Source of the DNA: Mytilisepta virgata
Lineage: Eukaryota > Mollusca > Bivalvia > Mytilida > Mytilidae
Reading direction: 5' to 3'
Assembly: GCA_028015205.1 (NCBI GenBank)
Contig: CM051521.1
Span: 92,108,513 to 92,172,512, forward strand
DNA length: 64,000 nucleotides
Position numbers and translations under genes: made by a program. The notes under the pieces were generated by a model that saw nothing but the letters and a program-made list of their open reading frames with translations, had not been told where the DNA came from and made no database searches. Below are positions 1 to 15,300 of this stretch, piece by piece; the stretch's first letter is position 1, and each line of letters opens with the position of its first letter.

Positions 1-339
1 CTATGTTTCCCTTGTGATAGATGAATTTCAGTTAGGTGCAAGTCAGTAGATTGTTAATTGAGACATGTAATAAACATGCAGATTTTACCCAAAACACGTT
101 CTGTTATGACAGGATGTCAAAACAACTGTAGGCAATTAATAATCTCTCACACAAACATGTAAAGTTGTTTTTTGCAGCGATAAACAACACAGTTTGATTT
201 ATTTGAAACTCATAAGGCCTAATAGCTGGTTAGACTTCAGGATAGGTAATAAATATTAACTCGAAATAGGTCAAATGTAAAAAGATTGTCTATAAAACTG
301 GATGTTAAGGTTTCAGTAATGGTTAAAAACATTACTTAC

Positions 340-3300
340 TTCATTTAGGGTAAATGAAGCAGTGTCCGTTGAACCTGTTTTCAATTGCTGTTCCTTGAAA
401 ATTTCTACAAAAATAAAGAAATTTTAAGTCTGGTTTTGTGATTTCAATTTACCTTTTTGCCATATCGTAACTAAAGGTTACATCAGAAAAAATATCTTGC
501 AATGTTGGAACATTGAATTAAATTGGCAAGTACTAAGTTGCAATATAAAAGAATCAAATACATGTATTTGTTACACAAAATGTGCAATATGCCTGTGACA
601 TGCAAAATAGTTATTGTAGGCCATACAAGAGAAAACCTATTTTTCTTGAAATTTTCAAATAGTATTTTCATATCAAATGTAAAATATGAATTCTGTCTAC
701 AGATGTTTTCAAATATTTTATATCATACATCTATATACATGCAAGATGAGCATGTTTTCATGTAAAAATTGTCAATTATTTTATTTGCAAACATTAACCA
801 ATTGAGAATATAACAAATATCTGCACTATAAAAAAAATACAGGATTGATCAGAATACCTGTATGTAACAAATAGTATAACTGAAAACATTTGGGAAAATG
901 AATTCATAATTTGAATAATTGTGACAGATTTTAAAGACATGGTACAGTCTATATAAAAAGCAAATATATTTTGTTCAAGGAAAACAGGGATTTCTGCCTT
1001 GGACTTAACCAATACATTTTTTAATTTTTTTTTCACTCATCTGATACTAGTTTACTTAAATTAACAATTCCTTCAGTTTGTATTAAAGGGTATTGCTCAA
1101 CATTGCAATCGGAAAGTCAAAATAATTCTGCTGTCTTGCAAAAATATTTGAATTTTTTTTTAGATTGCCTTCCTTCAAAATTTGATGTCAACAACTTTGC
1201 TCCAAAGTTTGGGATCTGATTTCAATAGCATTAAGGTTTGTACAAATCCACAAATATATAAGACAAAAAAGCAATTGACAATGCTCAAAAACAACCCAAC
1301 ACAAAATTAGTAGAACAGGCCTTTTTTCTGGATGCTTATAAAACACACAAAAATCTAGACTACTTTGAGTGCTGTTTGCATCAAATTCCGATCAATCAGC
1401 ATTTAATGATGCATTAACCTTTCAAAATTATTTTTCATTGAGCATCCATAAATTGCTTTTTTCAAATTTCATGTCAACTCGGCATCAAGCAGTCAACTGT
1501 TTCCAGATGAGTGTAACTTAACCATATGTTCTGGCAGCTTGAAGTTTTATCATCCAATTTCTGCATTGTCTTGCAGACTTTACCATAAAATTATAGGACG
1601 CAGATTTTTATGGCTTAATAATACATTTCAGTGGCAAAAACTCTTAATTTTGATGACACAAGATTATCAAACATTGAATTGTCCCAGTATATCTATATAT
1701 ACCTAGTAAAGTCATAGTATTAGTTAGTAAAAGTTTTGCATTCATGTAACATGTGTTAAAGAAAACTGTGGTATATTTTAAGTTTAAATATAGTAATCAG
1801 CAATATTTACCAAACATCAGTGTAATTTTAAAGATGACTATCAAAAAATCAGTTAATCGGATTTTATTATTTCTGTTTCCATAACGACGTACAATAGCTA
1901 TCTGTACTTGTCTGTTCACAGTGAAACCTGAAATTATGAATATTAACCATATTTTCCAATACATTTTCCTTTTAAACATAATAAACATAGAAAATTTTTC
2001 TAATTTAGTTTCGATCTACACCATTCAACTGCTATTGAAAAGGTCAGTAAATTTAGTTTTATGTAAAATAGGAATATTTATGTTTAAAAAAATATAAAAA
2101 AACATACATCAACTGTATCATACATTGTAAAATTTTAAATATAATACTGTATGAACATTTTCTGATTTCCTTAAATTAATATTCAAGTCTAAACTTTAAT
2201 ATGAAAGAAATTCTCTTGGAAACAATTGAACAATCTTGAACAAGATCAGAATATATGGTGCCATTGAACAAGAGGCTCCCAAGAGCCTGAATCACTCACC
2301 TGTTATATTTTGTGTAGATCTTGCATCAATGATTATTTTTACTATTTAATGTATACCATCGCAATTTTCTCCTTAATATTATCTATAATAATATTCAAGT
2401 TAGTTACCTAAAACTGCTAAATTTCCTTAAAATTAACAATTCAGGGGCAATAACCAAAATGTGGGTTGACCGATTTGTCTGAAAATTTCACGGCAGGTAG
2501 ATCTTGACCTCATAAACATTTTTACTTGTCAGTTTTGCTCTAACTGCTTTAGTTTCTGAGATATGAGCCAAAAAGTGCATTTTCACCTATGTTCTATTTT
2601 TAGTCATTGCAGCCATGTTTCTTGATGGACAAGAAAATAAAACATAAAATTTATACTAGATTACCCTAAGGATCTTTCAGCCTAATTGTGACTGAAATTG
2701 ATTCTGTAGCTTCAGAAAAGAAGATTTTTAAAAGTTCACAAAGATGACAAAAAAAAATGTGAAAAATTGTCTTTAAAGGGCAAAAACTCCTATAAGGGGT
2801 CAATTGACGATTTTGGTCATTGTTGACTTATTTGTAGATGTTACTTTGCTGAACATTTTTGCTGTTTACAGTTTGTCTTTATCTATAATAATATTCAAGA
2901 TAACAACCTAAAACTGCAAAATTTCCTTAAAATTAACAATTCAGGGGCAATAACCCAACAAAGGGTTGACCGATTCATCTGAAAATTTCATAGCAGGTAG
3001 ATCTTCACCTGATGAACATTTTTATCCCATGTTAGTTTTGCTCTTTATGCTTCAGTTGAGATATAAGCCAAAAACTAAAGTGTATCCCCTATGTTCTATT
3101 TTTAGCTATGGCTGCCATGTTTCTTGACTGACAAGAAAATAAAACAAACTTTATTCTAGATACCCTAAGGATCATTCAGCCTTAGTATGGCTGTAATTGG
3201 TTCAGTGCATTCTGAGAAGATCTTTGAAAAAGTTTACAATGGACGATGAACACTAAGTGATGGCAAAAGCTCACATGTCCTTTTATGACATGTGAGCTAA

Positions 3301-6300
3301 AAATACATTTTTTGTGTACAATACACATTTTACATTTCTTTTTACTATAAGCAATATTTTGTACTTATTAATCAAATAAAGCAAGTTTGACTGAATAATA
3401 AGTTTTCAAAGCAGATCTGTCTGTGGAACTAGTAAATTCAAAAATGATGGCCCTCCAATCAATATTATGACATTTTACTGCCCTTAATTATGATCTCATC
3501 AGACATGTCAGAACTGCAATTCAAACCATAGAGAAGACAGATATTAGTAACTCTGTAAATAACAAGCTGCTAAGATTAGATGTGAGTGTTCTTGCAGGAC
3601 CTTAAGTACTTTGGTCGTCCTACATTCAAACTACTTTATTTAGCAAACTATGGCGGGAGATGTACAGTGACAACAACTCAACTTACCTAAATTAGGACCT
3701 GTAGGAATTTCAACAAAGTTTTAATAATGTTCTCACATCTTTTTATGGGAGCCAAGGTGCAATAATAAAGATAATGTTCAAGTCAAGATTTTAAAAGAAA
3801 TTAACCTAAAGTTAAGATTTTTTACATGCATTTGAATTTAGTTTAAAATCATTCTGTCTAGCATTCATCTTTAGAAGTTTGGTTCTTTTAAGGAAAAAAA
3901 TATAGAAATTAATGATTTAACCTGATGTTTCACCTGTAAAAATTACAATATACAATATATTTAGATAGACGGCTACTAAGATTAATATATTGGTTTTTCA
4001 AATTTGCAAATGTAAACCATAGATTAAACAGTCACAAATTGAATCAAAATAACAATGTGAAAATAAAGCTGCAACTTATTGTTAATGGTGCCGTGGTGTA
4101 GTGGTTAGCACATCGGACACTGAAGCCAAAGGTCCCTGGTTCAATTCCCGTTTAGAATGAAAATTTCAGGGATCAAATTTGCAATGCCATATTGAGACAC
4201 CATTTGCGAGGATGGTCTCGATAAACACGGATGGGGATAAAAAGTAGCTGTCCTATGTTAATGGAGAGCAAAACCCTTAGCACGTTAAGACTCCTCTGTA
4301 GATGTAGAAAAAGAGTAGGCTAAAATGCCACTACAGGGGCCACTCACACATCGCGATTAGTATAAGTTGGTATAACTTGTTTCCCAATCCCCTATAAATA
4401 AATAAGTTTAAACTTTAAACTAAACTTATTGTTTCAATGACACCATTCATGATTTTCTTGTACAATATACACACAAATTCTGAAACTAGTATTTTGCTGT
4501 AAATTTAAATTTGTGGCTCTGCTATGCCAACAAAAACCATGTAAACTGGTAATAAGACAATTAAAAATAAAAAGAATTGATGACATAACACTAAAATTAA
4601 TTTCCCCCCCCCCCCCCAAAAAAAAATCAAACTAGAGGAATATCAAAAGTCAAGAATTACACACAGAACAGGATAAATTAAATACTTATAATGCAGATAA
4701 AGGAATCAAATCCATGAAAGTGCACTTTTGAAAATTTTTAACTTTTCATAGTGATGTATTTTAAAAAAATATATTTTTAAATTACTGATAAAATGCTTGG
4801 TCTTGAATACCACAGTAAACTGTAAAACTGTATATGGTTTATTCTTATCCATAGAATGGTTTTATGTTAAAACTGAAGATCATGAAAAAACCCCAACTAA
4901 ACTCACCTAAAGCAGCAAATAGTTTACCCAATTCATATGTATCCACACTACTAGTTCCATCTTTATCAAACTGTTCAAAAATTTTCTAAAACAAAACACA
5001 CACATACACAAATATAGTAATGTAATAATTTGACAAATAAACGTTTAACTAAATTTCACATGTAATTTTTTCATTGTTATATACACAGCTTTTCATAAAC
5101 TTAAAGTCTTAGAAGATATTGCAAAAAGTGATTAGATATTCTCTACACATTAAGAACTGAATATTTTCAATATTTGGATTCTCTTATGTTTGTTGAAAAT
5201 ATTTACATTAAAGTAAAATCATATTCATTACTGGTGAGTAAAAAAAATTCTATTGTTCACCAAGAATTTAAAACTACTATTTAAATACTTGTGTTAATAT
5301 ATAAAAAAATATAAAAAATATTTGAGTCAAAATTCTCAATTTGGTGAAGTAACATAATTACTATTGTCCATGTTTAATGTATAAATCTGTTTAACTAGTA
5401 ATAACAATGATTTTTATAGTCCAAAGATATAACCCAAAAAAAATTGTTAAAAGAGGAACAAATATTTTGTAAATTAAGTCCCAAAGGAACCTCATTTCTG
5501 TGAACTGAGTTTAACTGAAGACCCAGTTCTAAGGCCAAAGTTTTTTTGTGAAATAGGTTCCAAATGAAATAAATTTCATATTGGAATTTTATATATATCA
5601 ATTTTAATTATGGTTTACTGGTTTAGTCAAAACTAATACCCCAACCCATGTCACCCCCTGCCCCAACACCACCCATATCAGGAAATTAGTTATGGGCTAC
5701 ATCCATGTGTCCATGCATCCATCAATCCCAATAACTTTGTGGATGCAATTTGTCTGAAACTACTGGGCAGATGTGGTTTATATTTTGCAGTTTTGCATGA
5801 ATTTAACCTGTGACATTAAGATGCTCACACTATACCACCATTTCTATTCAGTGATTTTTACAGGAGTTATGGAACTTTGTTGTATAGTATCATATGCATA
5901 CTTTGTAGATGCAACTCCTCTGAAACTATTGCACTAGAAATTATTTCACAGGAATTTAACATACTTTGGCTTACAAATATTTCTATTTACTGTATAAACA
6001 TTAGGACATATTAACCTTGACAATTTTTATTTTCTTACTTTGTATGCTTTGATTTCATTCCAACCTTTCAAGACTTCATCATAATTTAGTGCTCCAGACC
6101 TATTCCTCTGTAGTGAAGTTAAGGACATAATACTTCTATCCTATTTTACTGCAGAGTTTCAAATATGGCCTAGTTTGATCATTAACCAGAGTTACTATAG
6201 TTTAACTAAAAGTTTTTGCTGCGCATGTGTGGTCATTTAATTGTGTTTTGCTGCGCATGTCTGGTCAACTAAACATCTCGCTATCCACGATTTAAAATGG

Positions 6301-9300
6301 TAGAACTATGGTAGAATTGTGATGTCACCAAGCATTCTGTTGATGGAGTTGATTGGTTAATCCTTATTCCGATCAAATCTTTGTTCAAGTAGTCCAAAAC
6401 CTACCAAACTATAGTAGACAGATCGAACTAGGCCTATGAAATTTTATGTTATATGACAAATAATAGATACACAAACATATAACAAACTATGATTACATCT
6501 TTCAATTTTTAAAAATTCTGTTATCAATCTTTGTTTCAATTTTCCATTCTAATACTGACATTCTCAACAAAGTCTGTTAAAACATTGTTTTTAATACTTA
6601 TTTCTATAATTTTACACTATTTGTAAGCTTTGTCAAATTTGCTGCAAAATCTGATACAATACAGTACATGTATTATCTGATTGGACTTTATAGTTTCAAT
6701 TTCCTTTCATTTATGTAATAAAATGTACAAAAAAAGTTTTCAAAATTTTACATATCCCTTTATGGAAATATTTATATATATAAGGATACATCCAATAATG
6801 TTACCAGGGATCTACTAGCTTCTAAACTGAATAATATGGTCTCTCCAAACTCTGTAAAAAAAAATTGTTATTATTCAGAAAAGAGAATTTTTTTAATAAT
6901 TAAAGCTCTATACAGCCTATACGGATCACTTGGATTTTATCACATCACTGTGGCAAGAACTAGATATTGTTGTTGTTAGACTAGCATAAACAGCAGCATA
7001 GCCTTAATTTATGACAAACGTTTATCGTGTTCTCTCTCTTTTTTTCAATGGCTATATTTGTGAAAATTGATTTGAAAATCCACCACTAATTATTTATTCT
7101 TACAATAAACATTACTAATATGAACCATAATAAATATATTTTTGTAAACTGAATATCAAATATCTAATATAAAGATCATATCAAGAAATGTACAATATAA
7201 TATTCATAATTCATGGTTATAATATCCATGAAACACTATGCAGGTTTGCCTACCACTGCTGACCTCAAGAGGACACCATATTTCATCAAAGAAGGCAAAA
7301 TTTACACTTTCATAACTTTCAGTATGTTTCAGACATGAGGTTCTTTTAAGAAAAATGAATTGATTGTGGCATAGAATTTTAAAAATAAAGTTTGTACCTA
7401 TTGCGGATAATTCTCTTAAAAAATGTTTTAATTCTTTTGCATATATATGTCCATCTTCTGTAGCATGTTTCATAAAAAGACTTTTAAGTGGATCAGCTGG
7501 TTGAACTGGAACTGACTGAAAATACAATGAAACTGTCATGCCCACAAAGTTATAGACGAAAAAGATAAATAGAAAAATCCTGTAGAAAATGAGAATAAAA
7601 GGATCTAACACCGATGAAAGTGCAAGACGGAAAAATCTCAGACACCCAAGGGAAAGATTTTCTGGTCTCCAACGAGGCTCTGCCGAGTTGGAGACCAATG
7701 GAAATCTTTCACGCGGGTTCTGAGATTTTTCCGTCTTGCACTTTAACACCGGTGTTTTGATCCTTTTTCTCACTAATATTTACTCAAGTGTGTCATACAG
7801 CGTAAGCATGTACTTTTAGCAGACGACATAAACAAACGGAGTTATCTCCCCATGAAAGTAGTGCTTTTGTGTATTGGATGTATTTTGAATAATTCAAGCC
7901 ACCGACAAGTGAAACCTTTAAATATAAAACTATATGGACAATATGGAATAGGTAAGACTAATAAAAACTCAAACTATTTGTTAAATATCGCTCAAACAGT
8001 AAATAATCACGATTGTCGGAACCGCAAAAATTTTGCGGGAAAACAAGCGTGAAATTCTTATCTCACCCACGGGAAAGACAAGGATATCTCACATGGGTAA
8101 AAATAGGTACTGGGCTGTCTCATTAGTGAGAAAAATATAATATTTGATTGTAAGAATCATATTTGAAAATGAAAATTAGGTAGAACCATCTACTATTACT
8201 CTTTTGACATTTAATCATTTAATTTTTTTTTAATTCTGGTGTTAAATGACCACTATACCTGCCCATATAGCCTTATGAATGTGTGAAAATTTCCTCACAC
8301 CAAAAAATTCTTTGGTGCAATTCCCCCGTATGAGATTATTAATGGCTAATGTTGTTTTAACATCATGAAATCATGTTTTATAATATAGGTGAGTTTTGTA
8401 CAAAATTTAAAGATCTTCCAAATGAGGAAAAATTTATATGGCTTTTTACAAATGAAGATATATCAGTACTCAAAATTCTGCGAAAATATATTATTGATTG
8501 TCTAAATATAAGACGAGGTGAATAACTCTGGTCCTGTCCAGCATAGTTTTTATTTTCATTGTAATTTATGCTAATGAATCAATGTTTGTTGTATATGTTG
8601 TTATATCTTGCCCCTGTGAGGGCCCGTGATTGGAACAATAAATATTCTTATTCTGTAACATAATAGGCAATTTGCATGTACATATGTAAAAATCTTAATA
8701 CCCGTATATACTATAATGACATGAATAACAGGATAGCTATAGTTAAAATTCAGGGAAGGAAATATTGAGAAATTTAGCATAAATGTATTACCTTTAACTT
8801 TGTTGCAATCTTTATCCTATTGCATTTTTCACAATGCAAAAACATTGCATTAATCTCTAAATTTACAGTAATTGCTGAGGTATGTCAAAATTTAATTGAT
8901 GGAAAATGCTAATTATTCAAACTATTTTAGAATTAATGCACAAATGCTTCAAACCAATATGGTTTTAAATCTGTGAAGAAATTAAGATTGTTCAGAAAAA
9001 ACACAACAGTTTTGCCATAAATTCATCTAACAGTCAACAGAGTTTTGCTTTGTGTAAATCTTCTAACACTTAAATTTTAAAGTTTTGTTTCAGATAAACT
9101 AACGCACAACTTGAAACTTACAGGATTGACATCAGAGTCTTCCTCCAACAACCTATAAAGGCAGACAAAAAAAACTGAAATCAAATTTTCTAAAACCTGA
9201 ATTCTAAACAGATATATCATGATCAAAAGGGATCTGCAAACAATACTAGTTGATAGATGGTAAAATATCCTAAGCTGCCAGGGGAAGGATATTTAGTCTC

Positions 9301-12300
9301 AAGAGCAGTATTTGTTCGCAAACATCCCAACCTGTTATGATATATCTGTTTAATTACAAAGAATATATGTTACTAAAATGCAGTGATGATAAAGACGTTA
9401 CAGGAGTCCTACTGAATGAAATTTTTTTCACAAATACCCCTCTGCATTATAAGGATGATTATCTCCCCTACTTATCCATAACAGCCAAACAGACTAAAAG
9501 CAAAAATAAAAGAAAAACATTACAAAGCTACCAAATAAAAAAATAACAGATCTACAAAAAGGAAAAATGAATAAAAACATACTAACAAATATCTTTTCAT
9601 AAAAGAGAAGAAATATGTTTCTTACATAGTGGGACATAAAGAAGGAATTCCTTCCAAATAACAATTTACTTTACAATGACATGTAAAATTCACATAAAAA
9701 CTAACCCACTGTCAGTCGGTTTCTCTGTATATAACCTAAACATAAACTTGGCTTCATCATGTGGTTTGAATGTACTAGGTATAATGGCATATATCCCAGG
9801 GTCCAATTCAAATCGCCTGGTTACTTCACGGATGTATTCATATATCCCTGACCTCTTCTTTAAAATAAGAGCATTCCTTGGTGCTGATTCACCATCCAAA
9901 GGTCTTCGCTGGGGATTATTCAACTGAAAACATACAAGATTTGTATATAATGCTACTAAACACCTCATTTTAAAACCTTCACACCAACTACTCAATAATC
10001 AACCTTTATATGACTGTCTTTTTTTGTATAAACTTTTTCTATAGGTTGTCAAAACATCCCTACAAGGCAGCTGGTAATCTGGTTCTAATGGACAGGTAAA
10101 GTTGTTTATTGCAGCAATAAACAAGAGTTGGGTTTATTAATAATAATTTATTCATAAAACAAGATAGCTGTAGTTGGAAAAGAAAAATCTTAAAATTAAC
10201 TGATTTACAGGTTAAAATGGCATAAAACCCAAATTAACCAAATTAACTTTATTACGAAGAAATATCGAAATGTTCAGGGCCGTTTCCAAGAATGCTAGAT
10301 CATCTACTACTTTTAATGACTATGCGTTCAAATGGATGAGGAAGTTCAAATGTCGATGTCATCATGGAGAATGATGCTAGTTTCCTAAAATGGATGGAAT
10401 ATGGACTAAGATAATTAGCAAAAATTTAGAAATATGTTTCTAGCTTGGGCAGCAAACATCTGTATTACAATATCATGTTTTGATTAAGCCTCTACTGGTT
10501 ATTAGATAATATTAATCAATAAATGATATCGTTAATTACACTTTATAGTAAATCTTGTAGCAAAACAGAAATATGTAAAGTTAACTTTTGGTTTTGAACA
10601 CTTTAAGCAAATCATAACTGTTGGCATTTGATTTTTGGTGGATTTTTGTTGGAAATTTGAAATCCACGAAATCAAGAGCCCACGAAATATGTCTTTTTCC
10701 CCAATCCATGAATATTGATGTCAAAGAAAATAACCGAATTCACAGTATATAATATTCATATATTTCATTATCCCCTTCCTTTTTTGAAATTACCCTATCA
10801 CCCAAAAGAAAACTATTTGGTTAAGTAATCTTCAATCCTTCTGAAAACCCTCTCATTTTACCTATCCTAAATACAATAGACTACCACAATATGTGAAACA
10901 ACACCGATATATCAATTCTAATGAGTTCCATCATTAACATTTTTGTAATGACACCATTTTGTTAACCTTATAAATATCAAATCCTATAGCAACAGCAGAT
11001 TTGTTATTTTCTTCTTTTTCTGTCAAGGTCACTATCAAGGTACATAATCCTCTGTTGTCTGTCTTGTCAGGATTCTCTAAGGTAACAAAAAACTGTGGAT
11101 TTTTCCAGTACAATTCTGTAATAGATAATTATAATCTAAAAGTTAAACATTTTAAATAAATGTCACTGCCAACATGTCATATCCTCTCTTTTTTTTTTTT
11201 AATTTTTTTTATATTTCCTTTCTTAAGTGTTCAGAAATACAATATTAAAAAATTCAAATTAACTAAAACTCCAATTGTCAACATTTATACCTTCCTGCAG
11301 TCTGATACAAGTCACCGTTTATCTTAAATTCTTGTTATAACTGACCAGCGCTCTGAATCAAACAATAATTCTCTTTGCTTACCAGTAACAGTAAGTCTGC
11401 TATCTTAATAGTTATCTAACCTGCTTACCTTTCCCTCTGCTTTAATTATTTACATCTCCTTTGTTTTACAAATATAATCATCTAATCCTACCATCTGATA
11501 TTAACACTTATCTCCCTTGCATACCACAATATTCTCGGACTCCAAAAATTATCTACCTTGCATAACTTGAAGTGATTTTTTGCCATACAGGGATTAATGA
11601 ATGTGGTCCAATGTCTGAATATTGAACCCATCTCCAATGAGAAATCACTATTTTTTTCTGGAAATTGCCCTAGAAATTCCCAACTGATTTGCTCCTAAAT
11701 TTTGTCCATAAATATTTATAATAAAAGGAATTTTTTATTCCTGAATATTTATGAACTGACTTTGTCAAAACATTTGTTTACATTTACAAAAAGAATTAAA
11801 AGCAACAAAACTGAAAACAAAGCAAGAGTGAAGAAAAAATAAAACTCAAATACGAATGACTGGCACATCTTCCCGCTATCAGCCTTCAGATTCTATCAAT
11901 GATCTCCCCTGCTAACCTTGATATGGATGATTGCCACACCCTCCAGCGGTCAATCCTCTAATCCAAGCATCATGATATACTGTCACCTCCCAGTTCTGCT
12001 TCCTCTAGAAATATCAGTAAACAAAATTACAGATGTCAAGGAAAGAATCCTGTACTTTCAATACTTGTAAAAAATCCAAATGCTTAGTTAAATATACATG
12101 TACCTTTTCATCAAAAAATAACATTTATATGGAGAAAAATGTCTTTGAGCTATTCAAACTATAAAACAAATGATACAGAAGCATTTATAAGGTTTTTTAG
12201 CAAGATTTCATTAACAATGTAGGATAGAATTGCATGAAGACTTTTGAGGCACATGTAATACTGATTTCATAAAATCATGAACGAAAAAAGATCTGGCAGT

Positions 12301-15300
12301 TATGAATTATTAAAATCACTTTCTACCTCAAAATAAAAAAAAATTTTCTTTTAAAAATGTACCTCATCATTGGCTATTTCTGAAGTGAGAGAATCTGGTT
12401 GTAGATGACATAACTGTATTTCATCAAAATACCGTAACACATCCACAAATGGAATCCTACAAAAAGTAATTTTGTTTAATGGTTAATTTTAAAAAAATCA
12501 AAAAAGGCACAATATTAAAAGACTTTCACCTTTAAGGAACCTCAAAAATCAATACTTTTGCAATATTTAATTTGTTCCTGTTGAATGTTCAAGTAAATAA
12601 GCAAAATTCTTTCATCAGAAAACCACTACATCAAAGCAGATCGTGAATAAAGCTATATACAGTCTAGTAGAAACTTTCCATTAAACATTACTGTATCAAT
12701 GTAAAAAATAAGTGTATAAAATAAAACATAAGTTACCAAAACTCTCCATCTTCTCTTATAACTATCCCAAGTTTGTTTTTGGCTTCTTGAGATACATTCC
12801 CGATTTCCTCTGATCTGAAAGTCACAATAACTTGATTTTTTGTAGATTCATTTTAAACAATAATACAGCTCTGTTGGTTGTAAAGTCATTAAACACAACT
12901 GATTGGCGCAAAACCCGTTTCAACATTAAACAAACTGTCGCTCATTTTGTTGCTAAAACGCTCTGTCATGTAACATTTAAGAATGGCCAATAGGTTCTAA
13001 GACAACCTTGAACCTTGTCAAGGGTCCACTCGATTCAATTGAATATCTAAATGCATACACAATCTATTATATTTAAAGAAATTTGAAATTGAAACATATA
13101 AAAATATTAAATAAGTATTGAATTTTCATTACACCATGCACACACACCTTTTTATAATGAATAGATAAAAAGAATATTTAGAAAATTAGATGTAGAAGAA
13201 CATAATGAAACTATAATTCAAAATGTGAACAAGTGATTAGAAATTTTTTTTTTAATTGCAAATGTTTGAAATTAAAATTTATGTACATTTTTTCTATGAA
13301 TCTTATCGATTACAAACAATGCTTCTGGAGAGACATACATGCACATGTTTTTTTTTTGTTTGTGTTTTGTTTTGTTGTTTTGGTATATTTTTTATTAAAA
13401 CAACACCGTTCCTCTTTTATGGTCAAATCTTAATTGCTTAGAATCTGATTATCAGGGATTATGTAAGCCGCAATGATAACAACAATTTGGAAAAAGGGAT
13501 ATGAGAAATGCATCTTAACTAGATGTCGTACAAATCAGATCCAGAACAAAAATAACAAAAGAATGAAACAGGTAAGAACCTGTGCCAGATATTTTTTCTG
13601 GACTTGTAGTCAGGTTACATGTCCTCAGCTGACACCTTGGACCTTGACCTGACTACTCGTGCAGAAAAAGTATACGGCAACGGTTGTTACTGGCTCGTTC
13701 TTTTGTTACCTTTGTTCTGTATCTAATACTTATATTAAAGAATCTATTGAAACAAAGAAGAATCTAAGTACGATGAGTTCTGTTGTATACATTACATATT
13801 ATCACTAATTTTGTTTATTACATTTGTCCCTTTCTGTTCATCCAAGAAAAAAATTGATCCTTCATAAAAGTGAATTCCTCTGATTTAGGTGACCACTAGC
13901 ACATTATTTACAAAAATTGGATGTGACATCACTGATAGTTCTACATGCCACAACATTAACATATGAAAAAGATGCATATAGAGAAAAAATGTAAAGAAAA
14001 CAAAATCCATTTCCAACTTGAACAGACAAGAACAGACATCTACACATGATCTAGTGGACAAGTGTATTAATTTGACTGCTTTTCCAAGCATTTTAATACT
14101 GTAGTTTATTCTATTTTTTTGACAGTTTATCATTTTATATATGAAATAAATGGATTCTTTATCATATTGTAACATCAAGGGAGTTCCGAATTGTACCTCC
14201 TTTCAAAGAAGATCTCCTCAACAAAATAAGAAAGTAACTTCCCTCTAGAAATTAAGCTATAAATAATTTAGAAATACCGGTAATTAAAACAAAAACGGGA
14301 AAATTATTTTCATGTTATACTAGCCATATACCATTAATTTAGTATACATGTATCTATTGATGAAATTTGAATGGGTTGTTGTCACATCTGAATTTTTAAA
14401 ATCTCATTGGGGCCTCGATGACCGAGTGGTCAAGGTAGTTCGTCATTACTACTAATGATCACTATCCTGTCAACACTGAGGTTGTGAGTTCGAATCTCCC
14501 CTGTGGCGGGGTTTGCCAATTTTCCTACCGAAGATCGTGGTTCTCTCCAGGTACTCTGGCTTTCTCCACCAATAAAAACTGGCCATCACGAAATAGCCAA
14601 ATGTGCTGAAAACGGCGTAAAACCCCAAATAAACAAACAAACAATAAAATCTCATTAAATAAAAAATTCTTACTTATCTGACCAATCTCCTCTCCATTCA
14701 GATCTTCCCCATGGATTTCTCAGACGTAATAACTGTACATTGTTCCCTCGGTAAGGTATCTAAATACATTTTACACATTAATTAAAGTCGTTTTATAAAC
14801 AACGTTTCTGGTGAATAGTCACATACATGTGATCCTCGGGAATGGAAGTGTAATATAATCTATTAGCTTATTTCGGAATCCTATTGTTATTTATGTATTT
14901 TGTCTGTTACTATGTATCTTTATGAGAATAAATATGTTTAATCTAAACCAAGTCTATCCCCTTGTGGTCAAAATCATTACTATCAAAAATTCCATGTGTT
15001 GAAAAGTGGTAATAGGAGAATAATTTGTTTATTTCCTTTTAAATATAACAAAAAGTTTTGAATAAAAAAATTTTCAATTTTTCTCTGTTTACATACCACT
15101 GCTATACCAGTAATACTATATGCATGTCCCATAAATAAACCATTTGTCATTTCAACCTCTGGAGTGGTAGCATTCTTTGGTAGCTACAATTACAAGGAAC
15201 ACATTAAATATAATCACAAGAATATTTAATATTGTAGAAACATTTCAAAATCCTTTCTTGAAATAAACTTAAATAATTTGTGACAGGCATTTTTTTCCTA

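Noticed and set aside
7204..7773. A 189-codon minus-strand open frame
   Set aside because: It joins a real calpain EF-hand exon (7515-7398) to the foldback element and intron sequence; only the exon part is coding.
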